Below, piece after piece: positions 15,516 through 22,200 of a stretch of DNA of 33,960 nucleotides (the first letter of the stretch is position 1; each line of letters begins with the position of its first letter). This stretch comes from JABFRJ01 sp033812735 (GTDB lineage: Bacteria > Pseudomonadota > Alphaproteobacteria > Rhizobiales > Hyphomicrobiaceae): NCBI GenBank assembly GCA_033812735.1, contig JAPXTA010000041.1, forward strand, positions 1 through 33,960, read 5' to 3'. Below the pieces are notes generated by a model. That model ran no database searches and had not been told where the DNA came from. It was given only the letters and a program-made list of their open reading frames with translations. The position numbers were made by a program, and so were the translations under genes.

Positions 15516-18500
15516 CTAGGGCCGCGGTTTGAGTGTCTTTGCGAGCAGGACTGCGACGTGCACCGCCGTCTTGCTGCTGCCATCAGCGATCTGGTGGCGG
15601 CAGGAGGTGCCGTCGGCCACGACAATCGCATCGTTAGGCGCTTTGCGTACGGCAGGCAGTAGCGACTGCTCCGCCATGGCGATCGAGGTTTGATAGGTCT
15701 CCGCTTGGTAGCCGAAGCTGCCGGCCATGCCGCAGCAGCTGGACTCGATGGTCTCCAGTTTCAGATCCGGGATGAGCCGCAGCGCTTTTTCGACCGCGCC
15801 CATCGCACCAAACGACTTCTGATGGCAGTGGCCGTGAAGGAGGATTGTCTCGCGGAGCGGGTTCAGGTCGACCTTGAAGCGGCCCGCCGCGATTTCGTCC
15901 GAGATGAATTCCTCAAACAGGCGCGCGTGCTTGGCGACGTCGCGTGCAGCGTCACCTTTGATCATGGCGGGCACTTCGTCGCGAAACGAAAAGAGACAGC
16001 TCGGCTCCAGGCCGATGATCGGCACGCCGCGGGCGGCGAACGGCGCGAGCGATCGAACCGCTCGCTCAGCCTCCTTGCGGGCCTCGTCGACGAGGCCTGC
16101 AGACAAAAAGGTGCGGCCGCAGCAGAGCGCGCGCTTGGACCCGTCGTTGGCTTCGGCGATGTGAACGCGATACCCCGCCGCCTCGAGTACTGTGATCGCC
16201 GCGTCGAGATTTTCGCGCTCGAAGTAGCGGTTGAAGGTGTCAGCGAGAAGGACGACTTCAGGAGCTACCACGCGCTCCCCACCCCTATCCCCTCCCCATG
16301 AGGGGGAGGGGGATTCGAGCGGCGCATTTGGCGACGCCTCCGCAATGACCGACCGCGCGATGGTTGTGCGGCTAGAGCCAGCCGCGACCGAGACGTCGGC
16401 ATCCTCGACGGCACCAGTGCTCGTTGACTGAATGGCACCGCGTCCGGGATAACTCTCAATGGGCCGAGCCGCATCGCCCCCCTCCCCCTTGTGGGGAGGG
16501 GTCGGGGGTGGGGGTGAACGAAACACATCACGCCGCCATGACGGCAGATTGCGATGTTCGCTGAAGCCCGTTACCGCCTGCATCAAACGGCGCAATGCGA
16601 CGCTCTTGTTGCGCAGGTTCATGAGCGGCGCGAGCTTGGCGGCATAGGGTGCGTAACGCGGTAGATAGGCGACGAGGCGGTCGCGCAGCGATAGGCCGTT
16701 CTTCGCCACTCGTGCTGCCTGCACCTCGATCTTCATGCGCGCCATATCGACGCCGGTCGGGCATTCGCGGCGGCACGCCTTGCACGAGACACAGAGTTGC
16801 AGAGCCGCTGCCATGTCATCGGAAGCAAGCGCGTCGGGGCCGAGCTGACCAGAGAGGGCGAGCCTGAGCGTGTTGGCGCGACCGCGCGTGACGTGCTGTT
16901 CGTCGCCTGTCACGCGGAACGATGGGCACATCGCGCCGCCCTCGCGTTTGCGGCAGGCGCCGTTGTTGTTGCACATCTCGACGGCGGCCTGAAATCCACC
17001 GGAAGGGCCGGGATAGTCGCTCCAATCGAGGCGCGGCGCGAACTCGGCTTCGCGGTAGTTGTCGTTGAAGCGCAGCAGTTTTCGATCATCGAACTTCGGG
17101 GCGCGCACGATCTTGTTTGGATTGTAGAGGCCGTGCGGGTCAAAGCGGTCCTTGACCTGTTCGAAGGCTCGTACGAGGCGCGATCCGAACATGTCTTCGT
17201 GGAATTCGGAGCGAACGATGCCGTCGCCATGCTCGCCGGAATGCGACCCCTTGTATTGGCGCACGAGTTCGAACGCTTCTTCCGCGATGGCGCGCATCGC
17301 TTTTAGATCTTTGTCCTGCTTGAGGTTCAGGACGGGCCGCACATGCAGGCAGCCTTCAGAGGCGTGCGCGTACCATGTCCCTTTCGTGCCATGCTTCGCG
17401 AACACCGCCGTCAGCTTGTCGGTGTAGTCGCCGAGGTGCGCGAGCGGCACGGCGCAATCTTCGACGAAGGATACGGGCTTTCGCGCGTCCTTCATGCTCA
17501 TCATGATGTTGAGGCCGGAGGTGCGCAGATCGGCAATCGCCGCCTGCAGCGCGGGATCGTTGACCTCGACGACGCCGCCGTAGTGCGCGCCGGTCTTGTC
17601 CCAGGCGAAACCGAGATCGCCCATCATTTCGGAGAGGCGTTTCATGCGCGCGGCGTTCTCGTCGGGCTCCTCGGCGAACTCGACAAGAAGCAGGGCCGCC
17701 GGCTTGCCGCGCACGAACTTCTCGAGGGTCGGGCGGAACATGGCGATGTCGCCCGCGAGCGCGAGCATGGTGTCGTCGACGAGTTCGACCGCGATCGGCC
17801 TGAGCGTGACGAGGTGCTGGGCCGCATCCATCGCTTGGCGGAACGAACCGAAATGGCAGACGCCGAGGGCGCGCTTGCCGAGCAAGGGCGACAGTTTCAG
17901 GTCGATGGCCGTGGAATAGCCGAGCGTGCCTTCCGAGCCGACGAGGAGATGCGCCATGTTGAGGCGGTTCTTGCCGGGCACGAGGGCGTCGATGTTGTAG
18001 CCGCCGACGCGGCGCTGGACCTTGGGGAAACGCGCGGCGATCTCGCCGGCTTCGCGGGCGCCAAGGGCGAGCATGTCGGCGAAGAGTGATCGCAAAGGAC
18101 TATTGGCTGGAACATCGGAAAGGTCTGGGGCGACATCGGCGAAGCGGGCAGCAGTGCCGTCGGCGAGGATTGCATCGATGGCGGTGACGTTGTCGCGGGT
18201 CGTGCCGTAACGCAGCGAGCGGCCACCGCAGGAGTTGTTACCGACCATGCCGCCGATGGTGGCGCGCGACGCTGTCGAGACGTCCACCGGGAACCAGAGG
18301 CCGTGCTTCTTCAGTTGTCGATTGAGGTCGTCGAGGACGATGCCCGGTTCGACGCGACACGTCTGTCCTGAAACGTCGAGGTCGAGGATGCGGTTGAGGT
18401 ACTTCGAGCCGTCGACGACGATGCCGCTATTGATGGTCTGGCCGCACTGGGAGGTGCCGCCGCCGCGCGCGGTGACGGGCATCCCGGCGCTGCGGGCGAT

Positions 18501-18698
18501 GTCGAGCGCGGCGCGCGCCGCCTCTGGCGTTCGCGGCGCGACGACGCCCGCCGGCATGATCTGATAACTCGACGCATCGGTTGCATAGCGGCCGCGGCTG
18601 AAGGCGTCGAACATGACATCTGCCGTCCCGCCGAGCTCGCGCTTCATGCGTTCCGCAAGTCCGGGATGGGCCACTCCGGGATGGGCCACTGTGACCAT
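15516..18698 (-). CDS. FAD-linked oxidase fused to Fe-S/CCG domains (D-2-hydroxyacid dehydrogenase type)
   Basis: A 1060-residue fusion with the architecture of YdiJ-type D-2-hydroxyacid dehydrogenases, which oxidise D-lactate, glycolate or 2-hydroxyglutarate and pass electrons on through Fe-S clusters. In order: FAD-binding PCMH domain (about 25-240; VTARGGGTSQCGQ, GGMVGNNSCGGRSLRYG), FAD-oxidase C-terminal domain with HSGEHGDGIVRSE near 495, a cysteine cluster CNNNGACRKREGGAMCPS, a second CVSCKACRRECPTG, and two CCG-type segments (CCGRTFLSAG and SSCCGMAGSFGY) with HGHCHQKSF. Between the Fe-S part and EVVLLADTFNRYFE lies an unusual stretch of roughly 85 residues (about 726-812) built around two palindromic repeats. 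ATG 18698 is preceded by GGGGA at six bases. It diverges from the glyoxylate aminotransferase gene. Confidence 0.9.
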   Translation of the reverse strand: MVTVAHPGVAHPGLAERMKRELGGTADVMFDAFSRGRYATDASSYQIMPAGVVAPRTPEAARAALDIARSAGMPVTARGGGTSQCGQTINSGIVVDGSKYLNRILDLDVSGQTCRVEPGIVLDDLNRQLKKHGLWFPVDVSTASRATIGGMVGNNSCGGRSLRYGTTRDNVTAIDAILADGTAARFADVAPDLSDVPANSPLRSLFADMLALGAREAGEIAARFPKVQRRVGGYNIDALVPGKNRLNMAHLLVGSEGTLGYSTAIDLKLSPLLGKRALGVCHFGSFRQAMDAAQHLVTLRPIAVELVDDTMLALAGDIAMFRPTLEKFVRGKPAALLLVEFAEEPDENAARMKRLSEMMGDLGFAWDKTGAHYGGVVEVNDPALQAAIADLRTSGLNIMMSMKDARKPVSFVEDCAVPLAHLGDYTDKLTAVFAKHGTKGTWYAHASEGCLHVRPVLNLKQDKDLKAMRAIAEEAFELVRQYKGSHSGEHGDGIVRSEFHEDMFGSRLVRAFEQVKDRFDPHGLYNPNKIVRAPKFDDRKLLRFNDNYREAEFAPRLDWSDYPGPSGGFQAAVEMCNNNGACRKREGGAMCPSFRVTGDEQHVTRGRANTLRLALSGQLGPDALASDDMAAALQLCVSCKACRRECPTGVDMARMKIEVQAARVAKNGLSLRDRLVAYLPRYAPYAAKLAPLMNLRNKSVALRRLMQAVTGFSEHRNLPSWRRDVFRSPPPPTPPHKGEGGDAARPIESYPGRGAIQSTSTGAVEDADVSVAAGSSRTTIARSVIAEASPNAPLESPSPSWGGDRGGERVVAPEVVLLADTFNRYFERENLDAAITVLEAAGYRVHIAEANDGSKRALCCGRTFLSAGLVDEARKEAERAVRSLAPFAARGVPIIGLEPSCLFSFRDEVPAMIKGDAARDVAKHARLFEEFISDEIAAGRFKVDLNPLRETILLHGHCHQKSFGAMGAVEKALRLIPDLKLETIESSCCGMAGSFGYQAETYQTSIAMAEQSLLPAVRKAPNDAIVVADGTSCRHQIADGSSKTAVHVAVLLAKTLKPRP
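16273..16313 (-). repeat. GC-rich palindromic repeat inside coding sequence, copy A
   Basis: The repeat has a 9-bp stem (CCCCTCCCC at 16289-16297, GGGGAGGGG at 16303-16311) with a five-base loop. On the coding strand it gives the SPSPSWGGDRGGE segment of the FAD/Fe-S dehydrogenase. It is inverted relative to copy B at 16477-16516. Confidence 0.82.
16477..16516 (+). repeat. GC-rich palindromic repeat inside coding sequence, copy B
   Basis: The repeat has a 9-bp stem (CCCCTCCCC at 16479-16487, GGGGAGGGG at 16493-16501) around the loop CTTGT, followed by a G-rich arm. On the coding strand it gives PPPPTPPHKGEGG. The loop is the same five bases as in the intergenic repeats near 3 kb. Confidence 0.82.
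18660..18689 (-). repeat. Perfect 15-bp tandem duplication near the start of the dehydrogenase gene
   Basis: TCCGGGATGGGCCAC occurs twice in a row (18660-18674 and 18675-18689), giving VAHPGVAHPG just after the start codon. Perfect identity suggests a recent slippage event. Confidence 0.88.
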
Positions 18699-18716
18699 GA
18701 TTTCCCCACTTTGCCC

Positions 18717-18747
18717 TTGACTGCATTTTGAATGCAATATTCATTAT
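18717..18747 (+). promoter_or_regulatory. Divergent promoter region with palindromic operator candidate
   Basis: TGCATT at 18722-18727 and AATGCA at 18731-18736 form a perfect palindrome with a three-base centre. It overlaps a -35-like TTGACT (18717-18722) and lies in front of an AT-rich stretch that could hold the -10 (TTCATT at 18740-18745, 17-base spacing). It sits in the 89-base gap between the divergent dehydrogenase and glyoxylate aminotransferase genes and could bind the GntR regulator encoded at 20195. Confidence 0.45.
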
Positions 18748-18787
18748 GCGCCAACGAGCCTGTTGGCAAGACCATGGAGATCAGCCG

Positions 18788-19987
18788 ATGACCAGCAATG
18801 CCAAGCCGCGTGTCGCCGGCCGCCATTTCCTGCAGATCCCGGGCCCCTCGCCGGTCCCCGACCGCATCCTCAAAGCAATGGCAATGCCGGTGCTCGATCA
18901 TCGCGGGCCCGAGTTCCAGAAGCTCGGGCATCGTGTGCTCGATGGGATCAAGACTGTTTTCAAGACCAAGGGGCCCGTCATCATCTATCCGGCGTCTGGG
19001 ACTGGTGCCTGGGAAGCGGCTCTAGCCAATGTCCTGTCGCCGGGTGATCACGTGCTGATGTACGAGACCGGACATTTTGCGACGCTGTGGAAGAACATGG
19101 CGGCGAAACTCGGCATCAATGCAGAATTCCTTGCGAGCGACTGGCGCGCAGGCGTCGATCCGGCGCGCATCGAGGCGCGGCTCAAGGAGGACAAGGGACA
19201 CGCGATCAAGGCGGTCTGCGTCGTGCACAACGAGACCTCCACCGGCGCGACGAGCCGGATCGACGAGGTGCGCAAAGCCATCGATGCCGCGGGGCACCCT
19301 GCCCTGCTGATGGTCGATACGATCTCGGGCCTCGCGTCGGCCGACTACAAGCACGACGAGTGGGGCGTGGACGTCACGGTCTCGGGTTCGCAGAAGGGGC
19401 TGATGCTGCCACCCGGCATTTCTTTCAATGCGGTGTCGGAGAAGGCGCTGGCGGTGTCGAAGACGGCGAAGCTGCCGAAGTTGTTCTGGGCGTGGGACGA
19501 GATGATCGCCAACAATAAGAACGGCTACTTCCCCTACACGCCGGCGACGAACCTGCTTTACGGCCTCGCCGAGGCTGTCGACATGCTGCACGAGGAAGGC
19601 CTCGATCGCGTGTTCGCGCGGCACGAACGGCATGGCGAAGCGGTGCGCCGTGCGGTCGCCGCGTGGGGGCTCGAAAACCTCGTGACGAACCCGCGGCATT
19701 TCTCGCCGGTCTTGACGGCGGTGGTCATGCCTGAGGGCCACAACGCCGATACGTTCCGCAAGATCGTGCTCGAAAACTTCGACATGTCGCTCGGCACTGG
19801 CTTGTCGAAGGTTGCGGGCAAGGTGTTCCGCATCGGACATCTCGGCGACACCAACGATCTCACCGTCATCGCGACCGTCGCAGGCTGCGAAATGGGCTTG
19901 AAGCTTGCGGGCGTGCCGCACAAGGCGGCGGGTGTGACCGCTGCCATGGACTATCTCGCCGCGACGGCGCCGGGCGGCAAGGCTTGA
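18788..19987 (+). CDS. Serine/alanine--glyoxylate aminotransferase (class V)
   Basis: A 399-residue class V PLP aminotransferase of the alanine/serine-glyoxylate group, which turns glyoxylate into glycine with serine or alanine as amino donor; in methylotrophs this serves the serine cycle, elsewhere glyoxylate removal. Family features: FLQIPGPSPVPDRILKAM at the N-terminus, DHRGPEF, PASGTGAWEAALAN (cofactor contact), the VCVVHNETSTGA segment, the MVDTISGLAS motif and the Schiff-base lysine K203 in VSGSQKGLMLPPG. The C-terminal FRIGHLGDTND is diagnostic for this group. ATG 18788 has GGAGA seven bases upstream; the longer frame from 18728 would include the promoter. Diverges from the FAD/Fe-S dehydrogenase, a source of glyoxylate or another 2-oxoacid. 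Confidence 0.92.
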   Translation: MTSNAKPRVAGRHFLQIPGPSPVPDRILKAMAMPVLDHRGPEFQKLGHRVLDGIKTVFKTKGPVIIYPASGTGAWEAALANVLSPGDHVLMYETGHFATLWKNMAAKLGINAEFLASDWRAGVDPARIEARLKEDKGHAIKAVCVVHNETSTGATSRIDEVRKAIDAAGHPALLMVDTISGLASADYKHDEWGVDVTVSGSQKGLMLPPGISFNAVSEKALAVSKTAKLPKLFWAWDEMIANNKNGYFPYTPATNLLYGLAEAVDMLHEEGLDRVFARHERHGEAVRRAVAAWGLENLVTNPRHFSPVLTAVVMPEGHNADTFRKIVLENFDMSLGTGLSKVAGKVFRIGHLGDTNDLTVIATVAGCEMGLKLAGVPHKAAGVTAAMDYLAATAPGGKA

Positions 19988-20009
19988 CGGCATGCGAACT
20001 CCCCACATG

Positions 20010-20062
20010 CTTGCGTTCCCGGAAATCGCGTGGCGAGAGACACGCGATTATCCGGGATCTTT
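20010..20062 (+). repeat. Long hairpin repeat, copy 1 of an inverted pair
   Basis: A 15-bp stem (CCCGGAAATCGCGTG at 20018-20032 against CACGCGATT and TCCGGG at 20041-20056, one bulged A at 20050) with an 8-base loop. The ends CTTGCGT and TCTTT recur, inverted, in the copy at 20106-20156. Lying 22 bases after the aminotransferase stop, it may also slow transcription. Confidence 0.8.
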
Positions 20063-20105
20063 CGCCGGTGAGGCGCGGCATCGGCATCGTTATTCACGGA
20101 CACGT

Positions 20106-20156
20106 AAAGACCCCGGATATTCGTCGCGGGATCGCAACGAATTCCGGGGACGCAAG
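20106..20156 (-). repeat. Long hairpin repeat, copy 2, inverted
   Basis: A 13-bp stem (CCCCGGA plus ATTCGT at 20111-20124, one bulged T, against ACGAATTCCGGGG at 20137-20149). Read on the minus strand its outer parts match copy 1 (CTTGCGT, CCCGGAA, ATCCGGG, TCTTT), while the inner stem differs but still pairs. Confidence 0.78.
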
Positions 20157-20194
20157 TCGAGAGAGGATGAGGACGGCGTCGCGAGTGCGTCGTC

Positions 20195-20845
20195 ATGACC
20201 ACCGCGATCGTTCGCAAAAGCCTCACCGACGAACTCGTAGCGCGCGTGCGCGATCTCATCATCACAGGCGAACTCGAGCCCGGAGCCAAGGTGCCTGAGG
20301 CGGAGCTGTGCACGCGCTTCGGTGTGTCGCGGACGCCGATGCGGGAGGCGTTGAAGGTGCTCGCGGCGGAAGGGCTCGTGGTACTCACGCTCAACCGAGG
20401 TGCGAGCGTCGCCAAGATCACGCAGCAAGAGATCGACGAGTTGTTTCCGATCATCGGTGCGCTCGAAGCGTTGGCGGGCGAAGCGGCGTGCGTGCGGATC
20501 ACGGAGCGGCAGCTTGCGAGCTTGGAGCGATTGCACGGCGATATGGTCGCGCGGTTTCGTGATGGCGATTGGCTTGGCTATTCGAAGCTCAACCGACAGA
20601 TACACGAAGCGATCTTCGAGGCGTCGGGGAATGCGGCGCTCGCCGCGCTCTATCAGCAATTATTGGTGCGCATTCACGCGGTGCGGTTCGTCGCGCGGAA
20701 GACGCCGGAGCGCTGGCGGCAAGCGATCGACGACCATGAGCAGATGATGGTGGCGCTGCGGGCGCGCGATGGTGCGGCACTGGCGGGCATTCTGCGGCAG
20801 CATCTGGTGCACAAGGCGGGATCGGTGCAGGAGAGTTTGGGGTAG
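20195..20845 (+). CDS. GntR family transcriptional regulator, FCD subgroup
   Basis: A 216-residue DNA-binding regulator. Residues about 10-75 form the GntR winged helix-turn-helix (ELEPGAKVPEAELCTRFG, then VSRTPMREALKVLAAEGL and the wing LTLNRGASVA). Residues about 80-210 form the all-helical FCD ligand-binding domain, which usually senses an organic acid through a metal held by conserved His and Asp; candidates are in NRQIHEAIFEASGN, AIDDHEQMM and LRQHLVHKAG. The gene lies downstream of the glyoxylate aminotransferase on the same strand, separated by the hairpin repeat pair, and probably controls the adjacent module. No strong ribosome binding site precedes ATG 20195. Confidence 0.9.
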   Translation: MTTAIVRKSLTDELVARVRDLIITGELEPGAKVPEAELCTRFGVSRTPMREALKVLAAEGLVVLTLNRGASVAKITQQEIDELFPIIGALEALAGEAACVRITERQLASLERLHGDMVARFRDGDWLGYSKLNRQIHEAIFEASGNAALAALYQQLLVRIHAVRFVARKTPERWRQAIDDHEQMMVALRARDGAALAGILRQHLVHKAGSVQESLG

Positions 20846-20887
20846 GACTGCAATAGTTCTTTCACAGTCCAAATTTACATTGACGGC

Positions 20888-21247
20888 ATGTTGAAGTCCG
20901 TCGTTTTGGCAGCAATCGCGACCGCATTAACTGGCTTGCTGTTTCTCTGGGCCTGCTTGGTGGCCTACCGAGGCCCAACATTCCCGCCGCAAAGCGAGGG
21001 GATGTATGTTGCCCTGCTTCTTCTGTGGATCAACTTTCTCGGCTGGACCAACGATACACTTGCTTGGTTACAGCGGGAGAAAGGCCTTCGGCTGCTGCCG
21101 CATGAGTTTTACGAGACAACTTGGGGCGGCGGCATAGACGGTGGGCCGGTCGAATACATCCCGGTTTGCAAGAAGGTTTGGGTCGTCTACCCATTGAAGG
21201 TCCTGCTGCTCACAGGATTCCTCTTGGCGACGTTGCTCAAAGCGTAA
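20888..21247 (+). CDS. Small membrane protein of unknown function
   Basis: A 119-residue protein I cannot assign to a family. Three hydrophobic segments are visible: about residues 4-27, 38-60 and 100-117, with a polar loop (residues 62-95) rich in Gly and aromatic residues and one cysteine. Base composition is less GC-rich than in the flanking genes, with more A and T at third positions, which might mean a more recent arrival. No clear ribosome binding site precedes the ATG. It is convergent with lapA, nine bases apart. Confidence 0.6.
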   Translation: MLKSVVLAAIATALTGLLFLWACLVAYRGPTFPPQSEGMYVALLLLWINFLGWTNDTLAWLQREKGLRLLPHEFYETTWGGGIDGGPVEYIPVCKKVWVVYPLKVLLLTGFLLATLLKA

Positions 21248-21256
21248 TGGCGTTGA

Positions 21257-21601
21257 TTAGCCCGTGAGCGCGAGGCGCTTCTGCTTCTCGACATTGCTGT
21301 CGCGCTCGCGCGTGAGACGGTCGGCTTCTGCCTGCCAGCGCATGGCGTCTTGCGTGCGCAGACGCGCGGTGCGGCGCCAGCGTCCCTGTGTGAGCCATGT
21401 GGCGACACCGCCGAGCACGACGCCGAGGGTCAGCGCGCCCAACAAGTAGGCATAGAACGGCAGCGACACCGAGAGCACCGGCGCCTCGGGACGGAAGGGA
21501 TCGAGCACGAGGCGGACGGGCGCACGGTTCGACACGGCGATCGATACCAAGAGGATCGCCGCTGGAATGGCGAGCAAAAACCAAAGAGCCCGTTTCAACA
21601 C
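21257..21601 (-). CDS. lapA: LapA domain-containing membrane protein
   Basis: A small inner-membrane protein (114 residues) of the LapA/YciS family, which in enterobacteria works with LapB in lipopolysaccharide assembly control. Two hydrophobic segments (about 5-25 and 46-68) flank the conserved VSNRAPVRLVLDPF region, followed by a charged, probably coiled-coil C-terminus (RRTARLRTQDAMRWQAEADRL in two stretches). Starts: GTG 21601 has GGAG nine bases upstream, while the in-frame TTG at 21607 has it only three bases away, so GTG is preferred. It lies 69 bases after ihfB, in the usual sppA-ihfB-lapA arrangement; no lapB is nearby. Confidence 0.82.
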   Translation of the reverse strand: MLKRALWFLLAIPAAILLVSIAVSNRAPVRLVLDPFRPEAPVLSVSLPFYAYLLGALTLGVVLGGVATWLTQGRWRRTARLRTQDAMRWQAEADRLTRERDSNVEKQKRLALTG

Positions 21602-21670
21602 GCGCAATCACTCCAAGGACCGTCAAGTGGACGGAAAGATCTCACCCCGCCGACGAGTTGGCAGGTTCGA

Positions 21671-22114
21671 TCAAGCGCTTTCTTGCGTCTTCTGCACAGC
21701 AGCCGACTTGCGTGCGGGCTGAGCAGGCGTTGCGGCCGGTTGTGCCGGTGCGGCTGCAGATGAGGCCGCGGCCTTGGCGGCTTTCGATGCAGCCTTCTTG
21801 CGTGGCTTCGACGTCGCGGGGTCACCGCCCTTGCCGTCGGTGTTCAAGCGTTCGCGCAGTTCCTTGCCGGTCTTGAAGAACGGCACGAACTTCTCGACCA
21901 CGCTCACCGGTGCGCCGGTGCGTGGATTGCGGCCGACGCGCGGGGCGCGATGCTTCACGGTGAAGGCACCGAAGCCGCGCAGTTCCACCCGGTCGCCGCG
22001 CGCCAATGCCTCGACGATCTCGTCGAACATGACATTGACGATGCGCTCGATGTCGCGATGAAAAAGATGCTGGTTTGTGGCCGCGATCTTTTGAATGAGT
22101 TCGGACTTGATCAC
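21671..22114 (-). CDS. ihfB: Integration host factor subunit beta with long basic tail
   Basis: IHF beta pairs with IHF alpha to bend DNA sharply at specific sites in replication, recombination and transcription. Residues 1-92 are a complete HU/IHF domain, starting MIKSELIQKIA, with the DNA-inserting arm and its proline in GRNPRTGAPV and the C-terminal FFKTGKELRERLN. After that comes an extra tail of about 50 residues made almost entirely of Ala, Lys, Pro and Ser (PRKKAASKAAKAAASS and more), while the usual length is 94-100. The GTG start at 22114 has GAGGGG seven bases upstream. It follows sppA by 86 bases on the same strand. Confidence 0.93.
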   Translation of the reverse strand: MIKSELIQKIAATNQHLFHRDIERIVNVMFDEIVEALARGDRVELRGFGAFTVKHRAPRVGRNPRTGAPVSVVEKFVPFFKTGKELRERLNTDGKGGDPATSKPRKKAASKAAKAAASSAAAPAQPAATPAQPARKSAAVQKTQESA

Positions 22115-22200
22115 TCTACTGCCCCTCTCGACGCCCGCTGGCTCGCCAGCGCTCCCGGACCGGTTTCAGACCCGCTTCACGCCGGCCCGTTCATTCTTCA

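Noticed and set aside
16265..16531. Possibility that the dehydrogenase gene is broken or is two genes at the repeat pair
   Set aside because: The reading frame continues without stop or frameshift through both repeats, and the downstream CCG-type domains are in the same frame, so I treat it as one gene with an in-frame insertion.
19022..20008. 328-residue minus-strand frame opposite the glyoxylate aminotransferase gene
   Set aside because: It is fully antisense to a gene with complete family motifs; its composition is Arg/His-rich and shows no domain.
19992..20198. Possible 68-residue plus-strand gene after the aminotransferase
   Set aside because: It is made up almost entirely of the two long hairpin repeats and its product is a low-complexity Arg/Ser-rich sequence with no ribosome binding site.
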